Assembly (NCBI RefSeq): GCF_042466665.1
Contig: NZ_CP162102.1
Span: forward strand, 1,984,001 to 2,048,000
Direction of reading: 5' to 3'
Length of the DNA stretch: 64,000 nucleotides
Origin: Peterkaempfera podocarpi
GTDB lineage: Bacteria > Actinomycetota > Actinomycetes > Streptomycetales > Streptomycetaceae
The position numbers were made by a program, and so were the translations under genes. Positions within the stretch are counted from its first letter, which is position 1; each line of letters starts with the position of its first letter. Positions 55,646 to 63,700 of this stretch are shown here, one piece after another. The notes beneath the pieces were generated by a model. It was given only the letters and a program-made list of their open reading frames with translations. It was not told where the DNA came from and searched no databases.

Positions 55646-57460
55646 TCAGACGACGTCGGCCGCGACCAGGTCGTCACGGGCGACCAGGGCGGCGTAGCGG
55701 CCGCCGAGGGCCATCAGCTCGTCATGGGTGCCCTGTTCGGCGATGCCGCCGCCGTCCAGGACGACGATCCGGTCGGCGTCGCGGACGGTGGACAGCCGGT
55801 GGGCGATGGTGATGGTGGTGCGGCCCGCGGCGAGGGCGTCGATGGCCTGCTGCACGGCGTGCTCGGTGCGGTTGTCCAGGGCGCTGGTGGCCTCGTCGAG
55901 GATCAGCACCGGCGGGTTGCGCAGAATGGTGCGGGCGATGGCCAGCCGCTGCTTCTCACCGCCGGAGAACCGGTAGCCCCGCTCACCGACCACGGTGTCG
56001 TAGCCGTCGGGCAGTGCCGCGATGTGGTCGTGGATCTGTGCGGCACGGGCGGCCTCGGCCAGTTCCTCGTCGGTGGCGTCGGGTTTGGCGAAGCGCAGGT
56101 TCTCGGCCACGGAGGCATGGAAGAGATAGGTCTCCTGGGAGACCACTCCGACGGCGGCGGCGAGGGTGTCGAAGGACAGGTCGCGGACGTCGATGCCGTC
56201 CAGGGTGACCCGGCCGGCGGTGGTGTCGTACAGCCGCGGCACCAGATAGCTGAGGGTGGTCTTGCCCGAGCCGGTCCCGCCGACCACGGCGAGGCTGCCG
56301 CCGGCCGGGACGGCCAGGTCGATCCCGGTGAGGGTGGGCCGGTCCGCCGCGGGGTCGTAGGCGAACTCGACGCCCTCGAAGCCGACATCGCCGCGGATGC
56401 GGTCCGGGCGGACCGGGTCGGCGGGCTCGGCGACGTCCACGGGCAGGTCCAGGTACTCGAAGATGCGCTGGAAGAGCGCCAGCGAGGTCTGCACCTGCAC
56501 ACCGGTGGCAAGCAGCGAGACGGTGGGGCGGAAGAGGCCCTGCTGCAGCGAGACAAAGGCGACCAGGGTGCCCAGTGACACCACGGGGCTGCCGGCGGCG
56601 GTGGCCAGCCCGGCGGCCCAGTAGATGACCGCGGGCATCGCCGACATGACGATCTGGATGGTGGACATCCGCCAGCGCCCGGCCATGCTGGAGCGCACCT
56701 CCAGATCGGCGAGGCTGTCGGACTGCTCGGTGAACTCGCGGGAGAGCGAGTCGCCGCGGCCCATGGTGCGGCCCAGCAGGATGCCGCTGACCGACAGGGA
56801 CTCCTGGACGGCGGTGGACAGGACGGCAAGCTGCTTCTGCCGCTGGGAGGTGATCTTCTTCCGTTCGTTGCCGACCCGGCGGCTGATCCACACGAAGACC
56901 GGCAGCATCAGCAGCGACACCACGGTGAGCCGCCAGTCCAGGGCGACCATGGCGATGACGGTGGCGACCACACCGGTGAGGTTGGAGACCAGCGAGGTGG
57001 CGGTGGAGGTGACGGTGGACTGCATCCCGCCGATGTCGTTGGCGATCCTCGACTGCACCTCACCGGTGCGGGTGCGGGTGAAGAAGGCCAGCGACATCCG
57101 CTGGAGGTGGGTGTAGACGGCGGTGCGCAGGTCGTGCATGACCCGCTGGCCGACGGTGGTGGAGATCAGCGTCTGGAGCACGCTGAAGACCGAGTTGACC
57201 ACGGCGGTGGCCACCATGCCCAGGGCGAGCAGGCTGAGCAGCCCGGTGCGGCCCTGGGGGATGGCGTGGTCCAGCATCTCCCGCAGCAGGAACGGCGAGA
57301 CGACGGAGACCAGCGAGGAGAGGCCCACCAGCAGGCCGACGACGGCGAGTCGGCCCCGGTAGGGGCGGAAGAGCCCGACGATGCGGCGCACCTGGGCGGG
57401 CGGTGGCTTCTCCCCGGGGGCGAGTACGGGCGGGGTCCAGTTGGGTCCCTGCGGCTTCAC
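55646..57460 (-). CDS. ABC exporter, fused permease and ATPase
   Basis: 604 residues from GTG 57460 (VKPQGPNWTPPVLAPG) with CGGAG 6 bp upstream; ATG 57514 is an in-frame upstream alternative. The N-terminal ABC_membrane domain (about 40-320, six TM) has FFTRTRTGEVQSRIANDIGG. The ATPase domain has Walker A VVGGTGSGKTTLSYL, Q-loop VVSQETYLFHASV, signature YRFSGGEKQRLAIARTIL, Walker B PVLILDEATSALD and the H-loop IAHRL. It is a homodimeric lipid or drug exporter type (MsbA/LmrA-like). The cargo is unknown. Confidence 0.95.
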   Translation of the reverse strand: MKPQGPNWTPPVLAPGEKPPPAQVRRIVGLFRPYRGRLAVVGLLVGLSSLVSVVSPFLLREMLDHAIPQGRTGLLSLLALGMVATAVVNSVFSVLQTLISTTVGQRVMHDLRTAVYTHLQRMSLAFFTRTRTGEVQSRIANDIGGMQSTVTSTATSLVSNLTGVVATVIAMVALDWRLTVVSLLMLPVFVWISRRVGNERKKITSQRQKQLAVLSTAVQESLSVSGILLGRTMGRGDSLSREFTEQSDSLADLEVRSSMAGRWRMSTIQIVMSAMPAVIYWAAGLATAAGSPVVSLGTLVAFVSLQQGLFRPTVSLLATGVQVQTSLALFQRIFEYLDLPVDVAEPADPVRPDRIRGDVGFEGVEFAYDPAADRPTLTGIDLAVPAGGSLAVVGGTGSGKTTLSYLVPRLYDTTAGRVTLDGIDVRDLSFDTLAAAVGVVSQETYLFHASVAENLRFAKPDATDEELAEAARAAQIHDHIAALPDGYDTVVGERGYRFSGGEKQRLAIARTILRNPPVLILDEATSALDNRTEHAVQQAIDALAAGRTTITIAHRLSTVRDADRIVVLDGGGIAEQGTHDELMALGGRYAALVARDDLVAADVV

Positions 57461-57540
57461 GGGCGGCTCCGAGGTGGGGCGGGGCGGGATCCGAGCATAC
57501 AGAGTAATACTCATTGTTAGGCAACCTCACGATTACCGGT
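57461..57540 (-). promoter_or_regulatory. AT-rich promoter region of ABC exporter
   Basis: Minus-strand elements are TTGCCT (57524-57519), the inverted repeat GAGTA-T-TACTC (57512-57502) and TATGCT (57499-57494). GTGAGGTTGCCTAACAAT (57530-57513) resembles an iron box but lacks one central base. The local AT content is unusual for this window. Confidence 0.45.
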
Positions 57541-57560
57541 CCCATTCCCCGCCCCGCGCC

Positions 57561-58334
57561 TCAGTCCGTGCGGTACTGCCGGCCCGCCTTGGAGGACGCA
57601 CGGCCGAAGGCGCCCGGCGGCACCAGCCGGGTGAGCCACACCACGGCCCGGTAGCGCAGGCTGGGGACGGACAGGGTGCGGCCCCGGGCCAGGTCCCGCA
57701 GCGCCTCGCCGACCACCCGGTCCACCGACAGCCAGGCCCAGCCGGGGATGTTGGAGGTCCCCATGCCCGCCCGCTGATGGAACTCGGTACGGGTGAACCC
57801 CGGGCAGAGCGCCATCAGCTGCACCCCGGAGCCCGTCAGGTCACGGGCCACCCCCTGGGTGAAGCTCACCACCCACGCCTTGCTCGCCCCATAGGTGCCC
57901 CGCGGCAGGAACGCCGCCACCGAGGCCACATTGACGACCCGGCCGCGGCCCCGGTCCTGCATCCCCGGCAGCGCGGCGGAGGTCAGCCGCAGCACGGCCT
58001 CCACATGGACCTTGAGCATCGTCAGCTCGGCCTCCAGCGGCACCTCGAGGAACGCCCCCCGGTTGCCGAACCCGGCATTGTTGACCAGCACGTCCACCGG
58101 CCGCGCCGGGTCGGCCAGCCGCCGCTCCACCGCGGAGATCCCCTCCTCCGTGGCCAGGTCGGCCACCAGCACCTCCACCTCCCGGCCCCGTACCGTGCGC
58201 AGCTCCGCAGCGGCCTCCTCCAGCCGCTTGCCGTCCCGGGCCACCAGCACCAGGTCGTGCCCGTCCGCCGCCAGCCGCCGCGCAAACGCGGCCCCGATCC
58301 CGGCGGTGGCGCCGGTGATGAGAGAAGTCGTCAT
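57561..58334 (-). CDS. Short-chain dehydrogenase/reductase
   Basis: A 257-residue Rossmann-fold SDR, start ATG 58334. The TGATAGIGAAFARRLA dinucleotide motif, VLVNNAGFGNRG, catalytic Ser in NVASVAAFLPRG, YGASK (Tyr-x3-Lys) and LCPGFTRTEFHQR are present. Long-chain-type C-terminal membrane-proximal basic stretch (VVWLTRLVPPGAFGRASSK). It probably prefers NADPH (Arg after beta-2, VARDGKR). Substrate unknown. Confidence 0.93.
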   Translation of the reverse strand: MTTSLITGATAGIGAAFARRLAADGHDLVLVARDGKRLEEAAAELRTVRGREVEVLVADLATEEGISAVERRLADPARPVDVLVNNAGFGNRGAFLEVPLEAELTMLKVHVEAVLRLTSAALPGMQDRGRGRVVNVASVAAFLPRGTYGASKAWVVSFTQGVARDLTGSGVQLMALCPGFTRTEFHQRAGMGTSNIPGWAWLSVDRVVGEALRDLARGRTLSVPSLRYRAVVWLTRLVPPGAFGRASSKAGRQYRTD

Positions 58335-58510
58335 GTCCGGGACGCTACCGGCTGCGCGACCCGTCCCCGACCCCGCGCGGCGCGGCACGGCGCGGTGTCC
58401 CCCGGGAAGAAGGCGTCCGGCGGTCGGTCGCTCCGCCCGACGCCCGGGGCCGCCCGGCCGGGCGCCGGCCACCCCGGCCGAAACGGACCGCCTCCCGGGA
58501 CCCCGCCGAA

Positions 58511-58550
58511 CGCCGCCTGACGCCGCCTGACACCGCCTGACGCCGCAGAC
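58511..58550. repeat. Tandem repeat, 10 bp x 4
   Basis: CGCCGCCTGA is present as two perfect copies (58511-58530), one with a single change (58531-58540) and a final partial copy. Confidence 0.9.
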
Positions 58551-58624
58551 AGACCGCGGCCGCGGCCCTGCGCCGCTTAGCCGCCCCCTTGCTCCGACGA
58601 CCGGCCGGGTGGGCAACTTCCCGG

Positions 58625-58630
58625 TAGGCT
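58625..58630 (+). promoter_or_regulatory. -10 box of leaderless FMN reductase gene
   Basis: TAGGCT is followed by 7 bp and then ATG 58638; no ribosome site lies between. The same TAGGCT-to-ATG layout is seen at 55219. Confidence 0.55.
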
Positions 58631-58637
58631 GCGGACG

Positions 58638-59186
58638 ATGAGGATCCTCGCCGTGTCCGGCAGCCTGCGTCCGGAGTCCACCGTGACCACGCTGATGCAC
58701 GCCGCCCTGGGACTGCTCCCGCCCGGCAGCGAGGCCACCGTCCATACGGCGCTCACCGCACTGCCGTACTTCGACCCCGGCGTCGATCCCGACGACGCCC
58801 CCGCCTCCGTGCGGGCCTGGCGCGGACCGGTGGCAGCCGCGGACGCGGTGCTGATCGCCAGCCCGGAGTACGCCCACGGGATGCCAGGGGTGCTGAAGAA
58901 CGCGCTGGAGTGGCTGGTCGGCAGCGGTGAACTGGTCGGCAAGCCGGTGGCGCTGCTCACCGCCTCCCCGCACCCGGCCGGCGGCGACCGGGCGCGGGCC
59001 TGGCTCACCGAGACGCTGACCGTGATGTCCGCCGCCCTGGTCCCGGAGGCCTCACTGGGCGTGGGCATGGTCCGTTCCAGGCTCGGCCCCGACGGCGCCC
59101 TCACCGACCCCGCCACCGCCGCGGCCCTGCGCGGTGCCTGGGCCGCCGTGGAGCGCGCCGTCCGGACGGCCCCCGCCGACCGCTGA
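58638..59186 (+). CDS. NAD(P)H-dependent FMN reductase
   Basis: A 182-residue flavodoxin-like fold protein. The N-terminal FMN-binding MRILAVSGSLRPESTVTTL, IASPEYAHGMPGVLKNALEWLVG (P-Y/P-E-Y-x7-LKN) and LTASPHPAG match the NADPH-dependent FMN reductase / ArsH-like family. It would supply reduced FMN or reduce quinones or azo compounds. It likely comes from a leaderless transcript and ends at a strong hairpin. Confidence 0.93.
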   Translation: MRILAVSGSLRPESTVTTLMHAALGLLPPGSEATVHTALTALPYFDPGVDPDDAPASVRAWRGPVAAADAVLIASPEYAHGMPGVLKNALEWLVGSGELVGKPVALLTASPHPAGGDRARAWLTETLTVMSAALVPEASLGVGMVRSRLGPDGALTDPATAAALRGAWAAVERAVRTAPADR

Positions 59187-59273
59187 GGCGTGCGTTCGGT
59201 GGTCATCCGTCGGTGGTCCGCACGAGATCCTCGATCAGGATCGCCGAGGCGGGGGCCGACATCAACGGGCCCG

Positions 59274-59307
59274 CGCGCACCCGGCGGCGGTTGCCGCCGG
59301 GTGCGCG
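59274..59307. terminator. Bidirectional terminator, FMN reductase / ATP-grasp protein
   Basis: A perfect 15-bp stem (CGCGCACCCGGCGGC with its complement) with a GGTT loop lies in the 158-bp gap between converging genes. Confidence 0.85.
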
Positions 59308-59344
59308 GCCGGGCACCGGCCGATGCCCGCGAAGGGGCGGGACC

Positions 59345-60145
59345 TCAGCCCACCACCTCGGGCAGCGGCCGGGCGAAGCCGAGGTCGTACGGGGAGGTCT
59401 CGGCGGCCGGGGCGGCCGCGCGGACCACCGCGTCCAGAACCCGGTCCGGGTCGCAGGCGTAACCGCCGCTGGCCCAGGCGGGATTGGCCTCGACGACCGC
59501 CCAGCGGCCGTCGTCGAGCAGACCGACGTCCACGACGACGGACGACGGGAGGGTGCCGTCGGCCGCACTCAGCACCTCACGCGCGAAGGCATGCACATCG
59601 GCCTCCCGGGGGTCGTCGTCCAGCGGGGCCATGTCCAGCGCGGGCCCGGTGGCAAAACGGCTCGCGGTGTGAACGGCGCCGTCCAGGACGAACAGCCGGT
59701 ACTCATGGACGAAGCAGACGATGTCGCTGACCAGCACCGGCAGGTCGTCGTCCATGGCGTCGGGTCCCGGCAGCCGGGAGCCGTCCGGGTAGATCCGGGC
59801 CGGGAAGTGCTTGTCGCCGGGGGGCTTGACGAAGGCCGGACGTCGCAGCCGGCGGGCCTCGGCAAGAGTGACCGCCTCGATCCGACGGCAGGTCAACTCC
59901 TCGGGGAGCCGGGCGGGCCAGTCCGCCGGCGGCTCCAGCGGCGCCAGACCGAGCGCGTTGCCGAGGCAGTCGGCGAGCAGCGGGCCGCCGTAGAGATGGG
60001 CGGGCGCCCCGGTGGAGGCCTCCTCCGGCCGCCGCCAGCCGTGTGCGATCGCCGTCCGCAGGCTGCGGCGGTGGGCGGCCGCGGCCAGCTGCAGTCGGGT
60101 GTCGGTGACGCGTGGCGAGAGGATCAGCAGGCGGTCGGTGGTCAT
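59345..60145 (-). CDS. ATP-grasp domain protein (DUF4343)
   Basis: 266 residues, start ATG 60145 (MTTDRLLILSPRVTDTRLQL). The central AFVKPPGDKHFPARIYPDG (Lys for ATP), EYRLFVLDGAVHTASRFATG and the C-terminal SSVVVDVGLLDDGRWAVVEANPAWASGGY carry the E-x-N metal site of ATP-grasp ligases. This is the DUF4343 group, often encoded beside peptide-like natural product or RiPP genes, but no such cluster is visible here. The acceptor is unknown. Confidence 0.85.
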   Translation of the reverse strand: MTTDRLLILSPRVTDTRLQLAAAAHRRSLRTAIAHGWRRPEEASTGAPAHLYGGPLLADCLGNALGLAPLEPPADWPARLPEELTCRRIEAVTLAEARRLRRPAFVKPPGDKHFPARIYPDGSRLPGPDAMDDDLPVLVSDIVCFVHEYRLFVLDGAVHTASRFATGPALDMAPLDDDPREADVHAFAREVLSAADGTLPSSVVVDVGLLDDGRWAVVEANPAWASGGYACDPDRVLDAVVRAAAPAAETSPYDLGFARPLPEVVG

Positions 60146-60224
60146 GGACAGCGATGGTGCCCTGCACAGACCGGTCCGGGTACCGGTTTTCGACCCGGTG
60201 CGCGGTACCGGCCCGGGATACGCC

Positions 60225-60249
60225 GGTCCGGCGGACGGTCCGCCGGACC
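60225..60249. repeat. 25-bp palindrome
   Basis: GGTCCGGCGGAC-G-GTCCGCCGGACC, two perfect 12-bp arms with a 1-bp spacer, 80-104 bp upstream of the ATP-grasp gene start. Confidence 0.75.
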
Positions 60250-60380
60250 CGGATCCCCGGCCGACAGCCGCCGGGTGCTCCCCCAGGGAGGGCGGCCGCG
60301 CCGCGGACACCGCTCCCCGGATGCCGGCGGCCCCGATATCGGCCCACTCCGGCCACCTTGGACCCTTCACCGCACAGTCG

Positions 60381-60409
60381 TTGACACCGGATGCACACGC
60401 TCCCATCAT
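60381..60409 (+). promoter_or_regulatory. Promoter of CBM2 glycoside hydrolase gene
   Basis: A consensus TTGACA -35 (60381-60386), a 17-bp spacer and CATCAT (60404-60409). The CebR box begins at the last base of the -10 element. Confidence 0.6.
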
Positions 60410-60422
60410 GGGAGCGCTCCCA
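60409..60422 (+). promoter_or_regulatory. CebR box
   Basis: TGGGAGCGCTCCCA is identical to the 14-bp CebR operator described for Streptomyces cellulose and cello-oligosaccharide genes. An overlapping 17-bp palindrome GCTCCCAT-C-ATGGGAGC (60399-60415) provides an extra half-site. It covers the transcription start of the downstream hydrolase gene. Confidence 0.9.
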
Positions 60423-60545
60423 GATCGCGTACCCCCCAGTCGCCGGATCGTCGACGGAGAACGCGGCAGCGCCACGTACCAACTCCGTTCTCGCGGTCCA
60501 GGCCTGCCCGTCGGGACCGCCGTCGTCCCGGGAGGGAACGCACCC

Positions 60546-62658
60546 ATGCCATCGCTGGCCCCCATCTCCGGCAGACGCCGCCGGCTCGCCGGCGTCGCCT
60601 CGGTCGCCGCCGCCGCGCTGCTGGCCGTGCTGCCGTCCGCCGGACCGTCCGCCGCTGCGGACACCGCCCCGCCGGCCGCCGACGCCGATGTCACCGTCAA
60701 CACCCAGGCCGGCCTGGGCACGCTCGGCGGCGCCGCACGGGGCGTCAACGCCGCGATCTGGGACTCGCACATGAACGACCCGGAGGTGGCCACCCTGATG
60801 AAGGCCGCCGGGGTCGGCGCCATGCGCTACCCGGGCGGCTCCTACTCGGACATCTACCACTGGAAGGACAACACCGCCCCCGGCGGCTATGTGGCCCCGG
60901 GTACCGACTTCGACTCCTTCATGGGGACGGTGAAGGCCACCGGCGCCCAGCCGGTGATCATCGCCAACTACGGCTCGGGCACCCCCGAGGAGGCCGCGGA
61001 CTGGGTCCGCTACGCCAACGTGGAGAAAGAAGTACGGCGCCAAGTACTGGGAGATCGGCAACGAGATCTACGGCAACGGCCACTACGGCAACGGCTGGGA
61101 GAACGACACCCACGCCGACAAGAGCCCGGCCGAGTACGCCCGCCAGGTGCTGGCCTACGCCTCCGCGATGAAGGCCGTCGACCCGACCGTGAAGATCGGC
61201 GCGGTGCTCACCATGCCCGGCAACTGGCCGGACGGGATCATCGGTGCCGGTGAGGCCGGGGACTGGAACCACACCGTGCTGGCGGCCGTGGCCCATGACA
61301 TCGACTTCGTCAGCGTCCACTGGTACCCGGGGGCCAACAGCGGCGACCAGGCACTCGCCAGCGTCTCCCAGCTGCCGGGCGAGCTGCGCGAGGTGCGCAA
61401 CCAGCTGAACCAGTACGCCGGGGCCGACTCGGCGCACATCGGCATCGCCATGACCGAGGTCAACGCCAACGCCGGCAGTGCCCCCTTCACCACCCGCCCC
61501 AACGGCCTGTTCACCGCCGACGCGATGATGACGGCCCTGGAGAGCGGCGTCTTCACCGTGGACTGGTGGGACACCCACAACGGCGCAGGCGCCATCTCCA
61601 CCGTGGACGGCGAGACCGACTACGGGGACATGGGCATGCTGTCCGGCGCCACCTGCACCGGTGATGTCTGCGAGCCCGCCGCCAACACCCCGTTCGCGCC
61701 CTACTACGGGCTGAAGATGCTCAGCTCGCTGGGCAGCACCGGCGACACCATGGTTGCCTCCGCCTCCACCGACCAGCAGATCTCGGTGCACGCGGTGCAG
61801 CAGGCCGACGGCGACCTCGCCGTGATGCTGGTGAACAAGGACCCCGGCGCCTCCCACACGGTGGCCCTGCACTACCGCGGCTTCACCCCCGCCGCCGGCA
61901 CCCCCCAGGTGCAGCGCTGGGCCCGTGGCGACTCCGACATCACCGCGGCGTCCGACGGTGCCACGGCCTCCGGCGTCACGGTGGCCCCGTACTCGCTCAC
62001 CACGGTGGTGCTGCACCCGAAGACCGGCACCGCCCCGTCGGCCGTCAGCGGCGTCCCCGGCGCACCCGTGACCACCGCGGTCACCGACACCACCGCCACC
62101 CTGTCCTGGCCCGCCTCGGCCGGCACCGGCCCGGTCACCCGCTACGAGGTCTACGAGCAGCTGGGCACCAATGTGCAGCTGCTGGGCGAGTCCACCGGGA
62201 CCTCGGTCACCCTGTACAATCTCCCGCCGGGCAGCAGCCACACCGTCAATGTGCTGGCCACCGACCCCAGCGGGCGGCTCTCCCTGCCCTCCGAGCCGCT
62301 GACCTTCACCACCGGCACCCCGCAGCACAGCACCTGCACGGTCTCGTACCACGTGGACAGCGGCTGGGGGAACGGCTTTGTGTCCTCGGTGACCGTCACC
62401 AACCTGGCGGACACCGCGATCAACGGCTGGACGCTGGACTTCGACTGGCCCTCCCCCGGGCAGTCGGTCTCCTCCTGGTGGAACGCCTCGATCTCCAGCA
62501 CCGGCAGCCACGTCCATGTGAACAACATCGACTGGAACGGCGTCCTGGCGGCGAACGGCGGATCGACGGCGTCCTTCGGCTTCGTCGGGGCCAACAACGG
62601 GGCCAACCCCACCCCGACCGTCTTCCGCCTCAACGGGACGGTGTGCACCAGTCTGTAA
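60546..62658 (+). pseudogene. Secreted glycoside hydrolase (arabinofuranosidase-like) with Fn3 and CBM2, frameshifted
   Basis: 703 residues when corrected. Signal peptide: RRRRLAGVASVAAAALLAVL, cleaved near SAAAD. The clan-A-like catalytic domain (about 50-480) has GVGAMRYPGGSYSDIYHW, acid/base Glu near 173 (KYWEIGNEIYG) and a nucleophile-type Glu near 304 (AMTEVNAN). An Fn3 domain (about 498-590) and a cellulose-binding CBM2 (about 597-703: GWGNGFVSSVTVTN, INGWTLDFDW, flanking Cys pair) follow. The frame breaks in the AAA at 61026-61028. Removing one A gives NVEKKYGAKYWEIGNE. It ends at a hairpin and may be intact in vivo. Confidence 0.88.
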
Positions 62659-62674
62659 GGGCATGACCTGCGAA

Positions 62675-62702
62675 GGCCCCCGCCGGCGGACCGGCGGGGG
62701 CC
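62675..62702 (+). terminator. Terminator of CBM2 hydrolase gene
   Basis: A perfect 12-bp stem (GGCCCCCGCCGG with its complement) with a CGGA loop, 17 bp after the stop codon. Confidence 0.8.
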
Positions 62703-62705
62703 AAC

Positions 62706-62735
62706 GCGTCGGGGGTCGTCCCCGACACCCGACGC
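62706..62735. terminator. Middle hairpin between convergent genes
   Basis: GCGTCGGG and CCCGACGC form 8 bp. After one G-A mismatch, GTCG/CGAC adds 4 bp around a TCCC loop. Confidence 0.55.
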
Positions 62736-62765
62736 GGACCGGGGCGGGGGCCGGCCGCTGGGAGC

Positions 62766-62793
62766 GGCCGGCACCGCCGAAGCGGTGCCGGCC
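62766..62793 (-). terminator. Terminator of SDR operon
   Basis: A perfect 12-bp stem (GGCCGGCACCGC with its complement) with a CGAA tetraloop, 8 bp past the SDR stop on the minus strand. Confidence 0.8.
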
Positions 62794-62800
62794 CTGACGG

Positions 62801-63700
62801 TCAGTCGGTCGTACGGGCCTTGCGGGCCTCGGTGTCGGCGGCGCCGCCCGCGCCCACGGCGCCCAGCCGCTGCGCGGCGGTGGCCTTGAGGCGGGGCTCC
62901 AGACGGCGGATCTCCCGGGGTCCCATCCGGCCGATGACGGAGGGCACGGTGCCGCGGACCGCCTGCATGCCGCGCAGCCACCACTGGGCGTAGACATGCG
63001 GGGAGCGGCGGGCGATACCGGCGACGATCCGGTCCACCGCGGGCTCCAGCGGATAGGTCCGGTTGGCCGGCCAGGGCAGCCTGGCCCGCATCTCGCGCAG
63101 CACCTCGTCCTGGTCGGCGCCGCGCACCATGTCGGTGTCGGTCCAACTCAGGTACCCCACACCGACCTTGACGCCCTTGTGGCCGGTCTCGGCACGCAGC
63201 GAGTGGGCGAAGGCCTCCACCCCGGACTTGCTGGCGCAGTAGGCGCTCATCAGCGGTGCCGGGGTGATGGCCGCGAGCGAGGCGATCTGCAGCAGATAGC
63301 CGCGGGACTCCTCCAGCGCCGGCAGGAAGGCCCGCGCGGTGGCGACACTGCCCAGCAGGTTGACCTCGATGACCCGGCTGAAGGCGGCGTGGTCGGAGTC
63401 CAGCAGCGGGCCGCCGATGGCGATGCCGGCGTTGGCGACGACGGTGTCGACGCGTCCGTAGCGGGCCCGGATGCGGTGGGCCGCCTCGGTGAGCGAGTCC
63501 AGGTCGGTGACATCGGCCTCCCAGTGGGTGGCGTCCGGGCCGCAGGCCGCCGCGACCTTCTCCAGCTCTGCGGGCTCCAGGCCCAGCAGCGCGACCTTGG
63601 CACCCCGCTCGGCGAGCTTGCGGGCGAGCAGGGCGCCGACACCGCGGGCGGCGCCGGTGACGACGGCGACCTGGGAGGACAGGGGCGGGGTGCGGCTCAT
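62801..63700 (-). CDS. Short-chain dehydrogenase/reductase
   Basis: A 299-residue SDR with VVTGAARGVGALLARKLA, VVANAGIAIGGPLL, catalytic Ser in LLQIASLAAITP and Tyr-x3-Lys in YCASKSGVEAF. The C-terminal extension (about 230-299, HVYAQWWLRGMQAVRGTVPS) resembles membrane-associated long-chain or sterol-type SDRs. Start ATG 63700 overlaps the stop of the upstream alpha/beta hydrolase by 4 bp (ATGA), so the two are co-translated. Confidence 0.93.
   Translation of the reverse strand: MSRTPPLSSQVAVVTGAARGVGALLARKLAERGAKVALLGLEPAELEKVAAACGPDATHWEADVTDLDSLTEAAHRIRARYGRVDTVVANAGIAIGGPLLDSDHAAFSRVIEVNLLGSVATARAFLPALEESRGYLLQIASLAAITPAPLMSAYCASKSGVEAFAHSLRAETGHKGVKVGVGYLSWTDTDMVRGADQDEVLREMRARLPWPANRTYPLEPAVDRIVAGIARRSPHVYAQWWLRGMQAVRGTVPSVIGRMGPREIRRLEPRLKATAAQRLGAVGAGGAADTEARKARTTD

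Larger units (their letters stand above)
58335..58637. other. Divergent intergenic region SDR / FMN reductase
   Basis: 303 bp, very GC-rich, with no plausible gene. It contains the 10-bp tandem repeat and the leaderless promoter listed separately. Confidence 0.5.
60146..60545. other. Divergent intergenic region, ATP-grasp / CBM2 hydrolase
   Basis: 400 bp with no gene. It holds a 25-bp palindrome, several GGTACCGG copies, a promoter and a CebR box (listed separately). Confidence 0.6.

Noticed and set aside
60146..60545. RiPP or peptide cluster around the ATP-grasp gene
   Set aside because: No precursor peptide, methyltransferase or transporter next to it.
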